The notes below the pieces were generated by a model. That model ran no database searches. It was given only the letters and a program-made list of their open reading frames with translations, and had not been told where the DNA came from. A program made the position numbers and the translations under genes. From NCBI GenBank assembly GCA_030549495.1, contig JAUIRK010000570.1, positions 1,040,501 through 1,104,500 of the forward strand: DNA of 64,000 nucleotides, written 5' to 3'. Positions 1-10,900 of this stretch are shown piece by piece; position 1 is the stretch's first letter, and each line of letters begins with the position of its first letter. This DNA comes from Nectonema munidae. Taxonomy: Eukaryota; Nematomorpha; Nectonematoida; Nectonematidae.

Positions 1-1574
1 GTGAAGCCTGATATCAAAATCTAACCTGTTAAATGATACTAAACCATATACCAACATACTTTAGTATGTCTGACCAAAATTTTGGAAGAATGCACGAACT
101 TCAATATAAGTATGATATGATGCTGAACATATGCTAGATTTATCCTGTCTAATCAATGTCCGTTCTCACATTTGAGAAAGCTTTTCAATGGCATAATCTT
201 TGTGACTGTTTTTAAACAGTACATGTTTTTTTATATAAGCAACTCGATTTTCTGGATCACACCTCATGTTTTGAATTTATTTGAACCTAAAATTTTATCC
301 TGATAAATAAAATATGTAATGTTTGGCCCCTTCTCTCTGAAATTTTTGCTCAACTAAATTACTAAATAAGTTAAAGGGCAGCATCTGGCTGCCAAAAATC
401 TAGAAAAACTTGTGATAAAAAAATTCACTACAAAATCCTGTTTTTTCGCAATTATATGAAAAGAGCGATGCGAAATTTGTGTTGCACACAAAAGTCATGT
501 GGCTCTAGACAGGTAATTGTCTGCATCCTTTTGTTGCATTTTTGGACAGTTGAGTGAAAACTTGGGGATGCAAACAGTAACATCTACCTGTCTGAAAAGC
601 TAAATGCCCTGGACAAAGAGTTTCGAGGAAATGACAACCCTGTTTTTTCCTATAAAGAGACAATTACTCAATTTAACGGGAAAGATAAGTTAATCTATTT
701 GAAACCTGGGAGACAGTAGTTTATACAGCTTCCTTACTTAGCAGATATATACACCGAATTGATCCTTTGAAGCAGTTGCATTATGAAGGCCTAGATTCAC
801 GAAGTGGTTTGTGAACTCATTCATTGCTATTGCATCTGAAGTTGAAAATGTTTGAACTTCAAAATAATACATCAGCTTAAACGATGTTCCAGCATGAAGG
901 ATATTAGAAGTTCTGGATTAGTGGCACCATGCTTAATGAGAAGCTACTACTCTAGAAAGATCTACGCTTTTGCCACATCTTACTTTTTTGTGTCTGGTTT
1001 CTTGGTATAGAAAAAAAGTGATTTATGTCTTTTCAAAATCGCTCTGCAGAAGTGATTGAATGCGTTTATTCAAATAATATTCTTTGATTTATAACTGGAG
1101 TTGGTGCTTTGACTCCATCGCACTACCAAGAACTAACTCGATTTGACATAAAGGGGCCACAAGAACTCCCCTTGCATTCAAGGGAGCGACAAAGAGAATA
1201 AGGTTAAGAAATACTCCCACAATGGATTTATTGGGTGGGGGAGGGGGTGGTGAATTGCTTTTTGCCGCCCTTCCCCATTCAGAGCCCCTATATAATTTAT
1301 TTTTCCACTCGTAAATCTTTTGATTAGGTGCCGTACACATTTACCGTACTATACCTAAAATAGGGGTCAAACGAACAATTTAAAATGATATTTTTAAACA
1401 TGAGTACGAAAGTCAACATTAAATATGTTTAAAATGTTTTAAGCATATATGTTGTAGAACACTGGTCTGAAGAATACATACATTTGTAATTATGCATTAG
1501 CTTTAAAAGTGAGCTGTAATTAATTTGTCTTCAATTGAACTTTTAGAACTTAATTTGGATAAACAAAAGCGAAA
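1..1574. other. upstream intergenic region, no clear gene
   Basis: AT-rich DNA upstream of the CIR1-like gene. The only coding-like stretch is a weak hAT-like patch, listed separately. A proline-rich minus-strand reading frame around 1089-1340 overlaps a G-rich run and looks like chance. No promoter element could be assigned with confidence. Confidence 0.5.
580..1080 (+). mobile_element. possible hAT transposase fragment (very weak)
   Basis: One frame from about 580 reads LSEKLNALDKEFRG, then a lysine/phenylalanine-rich stretch. Further on, another frame reads YLADIYTEL. These resemble the LADIF...LN.LN..LQG region of ZBED5/GTF2IRD2-type hAT transposases. The order of the two parts is unusual and stops interrupt all frames. 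If real, it is an old decayed copy. No terminal repeats were found. Confidence 0.25.
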
Positions 1575-2291
1575 ATGGGCAAAGGCTATCAAAATTATAT
1601 GTCGAAAAAGGATTTCCATCCTACTGCCATATGGAATCTTAAGCGCAAATGGATGGCAGAACAAAAAGATGCAGAAAAAAAGAAGCATGAAGATGACATG
1701 CGTATCCAATACCAAAAAGAACAAGAAATTTACGAACACAGACAACTTTTGGGCGATGAAAAAGCGAAAGTTGGTTTGAACTTCATGTACGACCCTCCTC
1801 CTGGCTACTCACGAGAGAAGAAAGAAGAAGACGGCGTTTTTAAATTTGAATGGCAGAGAAATGCCCCGAGAGAAAGTTACTTGAAGGGCAAAGAAGATGT
1901 GGTTGATCAACCCTTTGGTGTTTGTGTCAGAAATGTCAGATGTCTAAAGTGTCATACCTGGGGCCATCTAAATACAGATCGCGAGTGTCCCCTTTTCAAC
2001 ACTCAAAATGTGTCAGACTTTTTCGAAAGAACAACTGAAAAATATCAAAAGGATCTAGTGAACGGCTTAAAAGAAGAAGGATTCAATTTGAAAAATTCCA
2101 TTCTAGAAAAGTCTAAGTATAACAATGTGACGCACGACTTTGTTATGCCTTCCATGTTCAGCGCTAATCCTGATGAAGAATTCATTTTCTCTCTCTCTTA
2201 CAAACACAAAAAGCTCTTCTACAAAAAATTAAAAAGCTTAAGAAAATGCCTCCAAAAAAAGAGTAAAATCGATAAAAAGAAAAAATCTTAG
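1575..2291 (+). CDS. CIR1: CIR1-like protein (CBF1-interacting corepressor), single exon
   Basis: An open frame of 238 codons starts at an ATG with A at -3. The protein begins [16 protein letters not shown], the Cir_N domain start of CIR1, followed by WMAEQK and a charged coiled-coil-like helix to about residue 60. [11 protein letters not shown] (residues 67-77) and [10 protein letters not shown] (91-100) are further CIR1 hallmarks. A zinc-knuckle-like cluster C123-x2-C126-x4-H131-x6-C138 ends in CPLF. In known members CIR1 is nuclear, links the Notch effector CBF1/RBPJ to histone deacetylase corepressors, and associates with splicing factors. The C-terminus (about 205-238) is lysine-rich. 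Human CIR1 is about 450 residues, so the long Ser/Arg tail is absent or reduced here. There is no intron, so it could be a compact single-exon gene or an intact retrocopy. The open frame suggests it is functional. An ATTAAA lies about 40 bp after the stop. Confidence 0.88.
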   Translation: MGKGYQNYMSKKDFHPTAIWNLKRKWMAEQKDAEKKKHEDDMRIQYQKEQEIYEHRQLLGDEKAKVGLNFMYDPPPGYSREKKEEDGVFKFEWQRNAPRESYLKGKEDVVDQPFGVCVRNVRCLKCHTWGHLNTDRECPLFNTQNVSDFFERTTEKYQKDLVNGLKEEGFNLKNSILEKSKYNNVTHDFVMPSMFSANPDEEFIFSLSYKHKKLFYKKLKSLRKCLQKKSKIDKKKKS

Positions 2292-2796
2292 CACTTTATT
2301 TATCCCTGTGTTCTTTAATCCTGGAAAGACATTAAAAGTTTAATTTTGGTATGTGTCTTCGTCAAATGCATTCGATCTATATCTTTATACACTCAAAAAT
2401 AGATTAATAAAGCATGATCCATCCAATTTTGCCCAACAGTAGTCGATGAGCTAGGAGTATAATGCGAATCTAATTTTAAAAGCGCTTTATTTTGACTACA
2501 CGGTTTTTACTTATATATCGACTTTTGTTATTTTCAAATAAAGATACATCGCTAGAACTAGGAGTCAAAATATTAAAAATATTTGCTACAAATATGAGCT
2601 GGGGCAACCCAAAAAGTGGTATTCACTATTTCTCTTTTATAAATAAATAAACACATTGTATCTATGGCACTCTCCTTAAGATTGGCAAGTTTCTTTGATG
2701 CTTGTGGTTTTACTCTGGTCATTATTAGCGAATTCACATGCTAATAATTGAGCCTCCCCAATGTGTTTTCAGGGGGACGAAAATGACCTTCGCCCG
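2292..2796. other. 3' flank of CIR1-like gene
   Basis: AT-rich sequence. It holds ATTAAA (about 2331) and AATAAA-like (about 2539) motifs that could serve as polyadenylation signals for the gene just upstream. Nothing else is recognisable. Confidence 0.45.
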
Positions 2797-2880
2797 CCAA
2801 TAATTTTCTATAAGTAAGAGTTGCTGCTTGTTTATAAAACATGTATGATGATCGCATAGAAGGAATGCAGACTTTCTAAT
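2797..2880. repeat. dispersed repeat, copy 1 of 2 (direct)
   Basis: About 85 bp starting CAATAATTTTCTATAAGTAA recurs in the same orientation at about 63246-63370. The second copy has small gaps and an extra segment before the shared GACTTTC end. The family is not recognised. It lies just outside the left arm of the long inverted repeat. Confidence 0.6.
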
Positions 2881-2990
2881 CAATCAAACTATCTTTTTGT
2901 GACAGCTGTCAGAATTAGATTTGTAGACAGAAATATTCAAAAAAAACGCAATGATTTTCTTTTCTCGTATACTTTGATTTATGTTAATTT

Positions 2991-3338
2991 GGTCCTCGGA
3001 CATTTTGCTCCATTATTTTCATAAGACAGTTCGTCCCATTATTTTCATAAGACAATTCGTCCCATGGACAATTCGCCCCATTATTTTCATAAGACATTTT
3101 TTTTCATGGACAATTCGCCCCGTTATTTTCATAAGACATTTTGTCTCATGGACAATTCTAAAAAATTAAGAGATAAAATGATTAATTTGAAATAATTTAA
3201 TAGAGATAAAATTAACAAGAATATAAAATTTTTTTAATAATTTTACACATATAATAAGCAAAGATGGATGAAACAAATAGCCTATGAGACAATTTGTCCT
3301 GGGGGCAAATTGTCTATGGGGCGAAATGTCTGTCGACC
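2991..3338. mobile_element. hAT-like MITE with internal tandem repeats
   Basis: The ends are GGTCCTCGGACATTTTGCTCC-like on the left and, in reverse complement, GGTCGACAGACATTTCGCCCC-like on the right. They are flanked by 8-bp duplications GTTAATTT (2983-2990) and GTTAGTTT (3339-3346), 7 of 8 matching. The left half is a tandem array built from ATTATTTTCATAAGACA and ATTCGCCCC units, repeated about four times. No coding capacity. The size and 8-bp duplication fit a non-autonomous hAT. Its absence from the other inverted-repeat arm dates it after that duplication. Confidence 0.75.
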
Positions 3339-3580
3339 GTTAGTTTAAATAATTTTTTAATTATAAGGGCTACTTATATAGCTACTTAAATGTTGGCTTT
3401 TGCTGCTTATAAAAACTTGAAAATATTAAATAAACTAATTTTTTATGCCTCCTATTATTTTGAAATTATTCTGAGAACAGACGGTTCCATTTTAAAATAG
3501 TGAAGATTGCTTTATTAGTTTATTTTGTTTCCTTTCTCTCTTATGTTAATTATGTAGCAAATTTTTCAATTTTAAGTAAA

Positions 3581-3735
3581 AGGTAAGGTGCAGCGGGTGT
3601 ATTTTCATTGACAAGCCACTGATGTACCGCTTATGTCAAACTATGAACAAATTCGAAATTCAAAGTATCGATGAGGAATCAAATCCAGAGGCTTCCGTGC
3701 TGAGTCCATCATCTTAACCAACCTGCCATGCCATC
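3581..3735 (-). repeat. tRNA-derived SINE, copy 1
   Basis: Read on the minus strand, a tRNA-like head has an A-box-like segment (GCAGGTTGGTTAAGATG) and a B-box-like GGATTTGATTCC. A body follows containing CATAGTTT, AAGCGG, GTGGCTTGTC and ATGAAAATACACC. The same arrangement occurs at 9727-9870 and 25082-25223, so this is one SINE family. A head-deleted copy lies at the matching place in the right inverted-repeat arm (about 58385-58460). Confidence 0.7.
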
Positions 3736-4285
3736 TATAGAGTATGCTGTAGGGGGGTACGTCAAATTAGTTTTCAAAAAACTTAAGTTATGCTCTAAAA
3801 ATGTTTAGTTTTTGTTGAAGCTCTATAACTTTTTCTGATAGACTTTTTTTCCTTAAAAGTTATTATAAAAGGCAAATCATTGCAAAATGTTAAAAGTTAT
3901 TTTACTTTTTGTAGCTTGTATCAATTTAGCTTTTAAACTATTTTTGAATGATGCTGAGTAAAATGAAATAATGCGATCTTAATTTTTTGTTTGCACAATT
4001 ATAACTTCATTTTTTACCCTTGCCCCTGAATCAATCAGATTTTTTCATATAAACACCGCAGGGTGTCTAGTAGACTCTTTGCTTTTAGACTAAATTCACT
4101 CATAAAACTATCTAACCTTCAGTTATTTGTTTTCTCTATGAATCAAATATCCTTTCATCAATTCCTGTAATGTGCCGGTTGAGACTACTTCATTTTTCAA
4201 ATGAAAAGCCCCTAACAATTTTGGATTTTTTTAAACTAGTCTATATTCTGCAAACTTAATTAAAATATTTTCGCTGGAAGTATAG

Positions 4286-4345
4286 TACAGTAGAATCCCG
4301 ATAACTCGGACCCTCACGATCCGAAGTTTTTTTTGACTCAGTAAG
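4286..4345 (+). mobile_element. pogo/Tigger-like terminal fragment
   Basis: ACAGTAGAATCCCGATAACT followed by CGGACC is typical of Tigger/pogo terminal inverted repeats, and TA precedes it. No matching opposite end was found nearby, so this is a solo end or a truncated element. Confidence 0.45.
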
Positions 4346-4575
4346 TATTGTACAAAATTTTGTAATTTGATTAGTATGGGACAAGTAATCTATACTGATC
4401 AAACATCAAAATAAAGTATTTCTATTATTTCAGAAGCGAAGCTCGCAAATCTGTCAGATTGTATTATTATAAGCGAAGAGAATAATTTCAGGAACAATCT
4501 TATTTGAAAGAAATGTGTGCGATCATCTTGTTGAAGAATAGATATTAACAATAATTGGATCTAAAAATAAAATGC

Positions 4576-4581
4576 TTTATT
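4576..4581 (-). terminator. polyadenylation signal of PISD
   Basis: AATAAA on the minus strand, about 135 bp after the PISD stop codon. It is the first canonical signal in the 3' flank and well placed to end the PISD transcript. Confidence 0.5.
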
Positions 4582-4714
4582 CCTTTTAATTAAAAGTTGG
4601 AGAAAGGTTTTAAAAATATTAATTATAAAAATAAGTATTGCATAACGAATTAAACACCGGTATGAAATCACAATAACACGACTTAACAGGTGCAGTATTT
4701 TAAATAACAAAATT

Positions 4715-4942
4715 TCAAAGAAGTTCGCCAAGTGACTGTCCTACCTTTATCTTCTGCAGTGGTTGGATGTTGAAGGCGAAGTTGAGCGGAGCTTCGAAAA
4801 TGACCACAATTGAAGAGCCGAGGTTGAATTCGCCAAAGTAATCGCCGGGCTGCACGGTGATCCCGATACTCTTAAGAGCGTTGTGTATGTACTTATCGAA
4901 GTATACGCCACGTTCGAAGTTCGGCGCGTTCGTTAAGAGTTC
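4715..4942 (-). CDS. PISD: PISD last exon (E), alpha subunit with LGSS cleavage site
   Basis: The acceptor is TTTTCTTTTCAG followed by GAACTC. The exon encodes 75 residues and a TGA stop at 4715-4717. [16 protein letters not shown] (exon residues 37-52) holds the self-processing site: the chain breaks between Gly and Ser, and the Ser becomes the pyruvoyl group. The C-terminus GQSLGELL matches the usual GEALGSL-type end. Base composition is richer in G+C than the surrounding intron. It is joined in phase 0 to exon D, 11.4 kb away. Confidence 0.9.
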   Translation of the reverse strand, partial: ELLTNAPNFERGVYFDKYIHNALKSIGITVQPGDYFGEFNLGSSIVVIFEAPLNFAFNIQPLQKIKVGQSLGELL

Positions 4943-7900
4943 CTGAAAAGAAAAAGAATGTTGAGTTACGCACATAGGGATACCGTCAACCCTCATTTAA
5001 CCCCATCTTACACTCTTTTCTACAGATCACGGATGAAAGAAATATTGCTGTAGAGATATACAATAGAAAATATAGATTTCTGAACCCTGTAGCTAATATT
5101 TTTTTTAGCACCTCGAAAATTTTTTTCTCCCTATGGGCCTGGACATAATAGTAAACGATAGATTAACGATTTTGTTAGATTTCGATTCTTCTTGATTAAA
5201 TTTACTTTCAGTTGCGTTTTTTCAGCGCTAAAAACAGGCATTTAGCGTGTTTACAACATGCAAGTTTATCAGAAACAAGTTCCACACTTTATAGAGGCTT
5301 TAAAATTAAACTCAGGATAAAAGATTTTATATAGTAGTACTTTTAAATATAACGCTTATCGGGTTTATGAGATCAAGTGTTTACCCGTGAAGAAAACCTT
5401 ACTTTATTTGCAATGTTTTTCTCGTCAGTCTTACCATCTTTTTGAGCTTCCGTAATGAAATGTTCTTAATTGTTCTCATTGTTAAATGGAGTTCATGCGT
5501 TTTTATAGACGCATAAATATCATTTTGAAATAAATGTGCAAAGTATTCGTATATTTTATTTCTAAACTGTGTAAAATTCAAGTGATTCGAAAAATAGAGA
5601 AGCATGCAGGTCATTGCATTGCATAATGTAGCACGAGATTGGGTGGAGATCAGTTATAAGTAGCTCTTTAAAATACCATCAATTAAAAAGCACGATTCCA
5701 AACACCTTGTCACTAATATAGATCAACCAATCTGAATTTCGATATAGTTGATCAAATGCAAAAATTTGAACAAGAGACCACAAATTTTTCAGAAGGGGCA
5801 AATATTTTTTATAACAAATAAAGTATTCTCTATAATTCAAAGCTTGAATCGCTCATCTATATTCATTAATGTAACTAAAAGAGTTAAATTAATGTAATAG
5901 TATACACAAGTTTAGAAAAATGCACTTTATTATATTTTTAAATATAATTTGAACAATCAAGTCTTTTATTACCGAAATCAAATATATAGCATCTTTATTC
6001 TTAGATGTTCATTTTATTTTATGTTTTAGTTTTTTCTTATAAGATGGCTTTTAAAGTTGGCAATGTTTTTACACTTTCCTTAAAATTTTGTTAAATTTAA
6101 GTTTAAATTTTAATAAAGTTTAGAACAAATAAATTAGTACATTACAACTTAGAGAATGAAATAGCTAATTCATTTTGTTAAATTTAAAATAACTAATGTT
6201 AATAAGTCCACGATTTGTAGCAAATTTTGTTAAGGACTTTACACCCTCAATTTCTACTTAAAAATACTAAATTTACGACAGACATCATACTTGTCAATTC
6301 CTAGATCCAAGTTATAAATGTATTTTTAAACAATTTAATTTACTAACTGAATATATGTGTAGGTAGAAGTGTTTCTGTGTTTTCATCATTATATTTATCA
6401 TGGGAATTGAATTTTTTTCAATAGTCTAATAATAATTTTTACTTTGATATCAAAAATTTAATAACTAAACAGAATATAATTGAAAGCTTGTTATTGTCAT
6501 GAATTTATATAAGTTTTGGAAATTTTCAAAAGCTTTATTTTATTCTAAACTATAGGAAGAAAGAATTAATACTTTTTCAACGCAGCCGAGTCCTTATTTT
6601 TGTTATGAACAAACTGGCTGCTGAAAAGCTCAGATTCAACCGAAGTGGGAGCGTTAGTTTTTAAAGCATTTTCTAGCAGAAAAATGTAAGGAGATTGACT
6701 TCCTGTTGCTTCAAACTTTTGCTGGAAGAAATATTTGAGGATTGAGAGGTGGTGCTTTCACTTTGAATCGTCTTTTCTAGCTTTCTTTCAAAATCAAAGA
6801 TTGGCAATCAATGAAGCCATTTTCTTCATCTGATTGTGAAGATTCATCATTTGAATCAATTTTGTTAAAAAAAAATGTCTTCCTATTAGAGCATATTAAA
6901 ATATAAATTTAAAAATTAAATCATTTAGCATTATAGAAACTTTCATATTTTTTTCACTAAATTTAAATATTGTAGTAAGCCAATTAGTTTGAATTTCGTC
7001 TTTGAACAACTCTTTTAGTAAATCCCTTTAAAATCATTGCAAATAGTGAACTTTGTTTGCTCTTATAACTATAATTAAAAAATTTAAACTAAGCACAAAA
7101 TCCTTATTAGATTAACAGGGTATTTATATAAATTAATTATCATCAATGAATATAAACTTAATTTTTTTTAATTGCATTTTGATAAATTTTTATTATATTC
7201 TTGGGAACGCAGATAACCTTTTTTTCAGAAGGGATCACGGGTTCCCGGGAAAGAATCACTAATTCCCGTCAAGGCAGATTAACATTTTTTAAGACAGGAT
7301 CCCGTATTACCGGGAAAAAATCACTAGTAGGTAGTAATACTATGAAGATTATATAGGATAATTGCTTTCTTTTCTATGTTAGTAATCTGGCTTTTTAAGA
7401 TTTCGCTGGTAAAAGTATTAACATATAACTTTTCAATTTTAAGCGACAAAGTGTCTCAGTGAGAATTAACCAATTCCCAGGTCTATTGACAATAGGGAAA
7501 AAGAGGTTGAGAAAAATCTTTTACCTACATTTTTCTTTGTAATAAATCGATCTTTTGTATCTGAGCTATCAGTGAGTCTGCTTTCTGCTTCAGACCGAAC
7601 TTACTTTCAACAAAAATATACACAAAGTAATGCTGCATATAATTTATATTATATGTAAAATGACAATATTATGCTGTTTAAAGAATCGTTGACTTTTGTT
7701 GCTAGTTTGCTAATGCTGTTGTAGTGACAAGCACGTGACTGAGCGCTCTTGATGAACTGCAGCGTTCAGAAAGTTTCTATCTAGCTGTTATTGAATAAGT
7801 GGGAGGTGGGGTTTAACTCCGGGGAGTGTCATCATCTTTTGTTCAGATTGTGCCCCAGGGAGATGATTTCTTCCTCCCTTAATAGCTGTGTTGATATTTG

Positions 7901-10900
7901 TTGCTGGCATTATTGTTTTAATTACTGTTAACTAATCAATTAACACTTAAAAAGCCATGATAGAACCCTTAAATTTTTTTTGTTAGAAAAAAATATTTCA
8001 AAGGTGCAATGTTCCTAGATAATAAAATTTTGTTAATAGTCAGACCTCGATTATCCACCAACCCTGCTAACCTTCAAATCAAACAAATTTATTTAAACGT
8101 GTAGAGAGTTTGTTAATCCGAGATACAGAATATTCAATTTTATATCTCATAATACGTTTTTAAGATCAAGTGTGCGATAGTACTTGCTTAAAAAAGAAGT
8201 GTAACATCTTAGTTTATACCTAAAGATGATGATGCATTGACGGCGCACTAGTTTTTTACTTTTCCCATCTCTTTGGTGCAGGATAGAACTTGAAGTAATT
8301 ATTTGTGAAAGCTTTTTTTCACACATTATATATACTTCATTTAATAAATGGCATTTTAGTTTGAGGTGAACAATTTTAACCTCTATTTTAGAGCAAACTT
8401 TTAAAATTGTTTTATTTTTAACTTTTATGTTAGGGTCGTATATAAACCAATGTCTTTTCTAAGCACAAAATAAGTTGACTTTTCTAGTGTTAAATGTGTG
8501 TGCCATAAAAATACCACATCATGACTGATCTGTCGGATTAGCAAATTATACAGGCAGGTGTCCGTGTTGTAGTATGAGTGTTAGAATAACCATAGAAAAA
8601 CATTTGGGAAATTCGTTAAAGTCAATATTGTTTGCGCGGTTGTTGAATAATCAAGTGCCGGTTAAACGAGACCGATTGTATGATTCTTCTAATGCAGGCC
8701 TTTTTATACGGTTTTCAGAAGACAGAGACATTTTTGACCTTGGGACACGAAATCCGGGACCGGCTCAACCAAGAATTCTGTTTCCTAAAGGTTTACAAAA
8801 GGGATGCTTTTTAGAGCCATGGTTTAAAACCTTCACTTGGTTAGAGTGTAGCATATTTAGCGATAAGGATTTTTGTTACGCATGCAGTTGTTTTAGTACT
8901 AGAACATCCAAAGCTGAAAAGACATTTATAATCATTGGTTTCAATAACTGGCAAAAAAAAGCTTTATTAAACACCCGCTGAATAGTGATAACTGTCTTTC
9001 CATGTCTCGATCTGAAAGTCTCAAATAAATAAAATCAGGCGTAACTTGTTCAATTGATTAAATTTTAGATCGTAGTCGCCAGTCTATTTTAGTCGTGGCT
9101 ATAATGAAACTGCTGTTTGATCGAACTGTAGTGAATGGGATGAATTCAAGCTCATGTTAGCTATAAATCATACTTTCAAAAAAATTAAAGACTTTGTAAA
9201 AAGTTATAAATCTCCAAATTTTTTGTCTTCACGATCGTGTGAAGAATATATAGTTCAAGCCCAAAGAGTTGTTCAAGTGATTAGAAACGAAATGAAAGAT
9301 ATTGGAATTTACCCAATCCTAATAAATAAATGTAAAAACAATAGCGGACATGAAAAATTACCAGTTTGCTTTCGTTTGACATATGAGTGTTTTTTTTCTA
9401 TTGTTGAGTTGAAGGTTGTGATTCGATCACTATGACAAACAAGGTATTTCGACTTTAAAATCCTTACAGTTAACACTTATGATGGGAAGGATAAAAAATT
9501 TTATTTAAAAAAAAGTATCCCCCAGTCCCCAAAATTTTTTTTGCGTCATACGAGGTTCCACGGCAATTGTTTCAGAGTCGTATCAAACGTTTTTAAGTTA
9601 CCGCTACCAGAAGTCACGTCCACGAAAAAGTCAGAAACGTCACATTTAATGTGGACAAATTTATGTGATCCAAATTTTGAAGTTTTACCTGGCTTGGTAT
9701 TGGATTAACAAATTTTTGAAAAGCTAAGGGTACTGTGGGGTGTTTTCATCGAGAAGGCACACTTGCGCCACTTGTATCAAACTATAAGGAAAGCAGGCTT
9801 GATGCAGTATCGAACCCAAGACCTTGAGTTATCGAAAGTCAGTATCTAACCAATCTTACTCACGCCCCCTAATAAATAAATGAAAGAAATATGACAATAT
9901 AGCATTACTAAGAGTTTAAAAATTTTTAATTTCTCTGAGGACTGGTTTGACAATAGTGTTCCAAGAAAAAAATCTTTAAATATATAAAATTTGCTTGAAA
10001 TAGAAGGCAGAATTAATCTTAAAAATTCTAGTCTTCGGAGAGTTATAATTAAAATTTTTCTTAGCAAAAATTTCTAAAAACTTTTTTGCCAAAGATAAAT
10101 TTATGATCTACCTTCAAATAGGCAAATCTAACCACAGAAAGCCAAAATAATTCATTAACTTGACAAAAAGGAAACTATTTTATGAATATTTTCTAAAAAA
10201 GTTTAGCCTGAGTGAGGAATTATATGGAAAGATCAATAAGAGCTACTAGGGATTCATAAAATTCCTACCACTATGGCTCTAGTACAGGGGTTCCCAACCA
10301 GTGGTGCAAGGGTCTTTTAATGACAGAAAAATGGTCGACATTGGGAAAAACTGGGTTAATTGACCCAATTTATATTACTTTTGATAATTTCACCGTATTC
10401 TAAAACTGAATTAATTATCTAAATAATTTTTGGAATATTCAGCGATATTTTGAAAAAATAAATTTCAAAATATTTAATTAAAATATAATTATAAAGTACA
10501 CTTTTTTTATTCTTCTAGTCTTTTTTTACCAAGTTTAATATTTTAATCATTTGTTTTGGCTTAAAATTTTTATTTCTCTCCAAATTTAAACACGACCTTT
10601 TTTATCCATCTACTCAATGTACCCACACACTAAATCACTGTTCATAAGTATCATTTATATTCTCTTTATCATATATTACCATTATTTTTTAACATATAAA
10701 TATACTTACTCTTTTCTCATTTTCCTTTCGTTGCATTTACTTAAGTGATTCTCTCACTACAAACTTTTGTTTGTCATACTTTATTTTTATTCTTTTGAGG
10801 TTAGGTGATAATGAATCTGTTCTTAATTTTACTTTAAATTAATACTATACTTACGGTTGTTTGACAACCTCCCTTTCGTTTCCAGACATTTGCCACAATA

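Larger units (their letters stand above)
2900..4289. repeat. left arm of a long, diverged inverted repeat
   Basis: This segment matches the reverse complement of about 56808-58885. Shared blocks include GACAGC(T/C)GTCA with TTGTAGACAGAAAT, the CTCCTATTATTTTGAAATTA block, AAAAGGTAAGGT, the GTGTCTAGTAGACTCTTT block, and the outer end TTTTCGCTGGAAGTATAGTA. The arm carries a 348-bp MITE (2991-3338) that the other arm lacks, and a fuller copy of a SINE (3581-3735). The homology stops at 4289, where a pogo-like terminal motif begins. The arm lies downstream of both host genes' 3' ends. Confidence 0.8.

Noticed and set aside
1089-1340. Minus-strand frame with a proline run
   Set aside because: It comes from a G-rich tract, has no family likeness and no promoter or splice support.
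3000-3160. Short regular repeats considered as a CRISPR array
   Set aside because: The units are inside a MITE with a target duplication, spacers are not unique, and the genome is eukaryotic.
5399-5614. 71-codon minus-strand frame in the PISD intron
   Set aside because: Composition fits random AT-rich sequence; no domain.
9780-9830. tRNA-like B box, considered as a tRNA gene
   Set aside because: No cloverleaf acceptor stem; the sequence is repeated with a shared body at 3581-3735 and 25082-25223, so it is a SINE.
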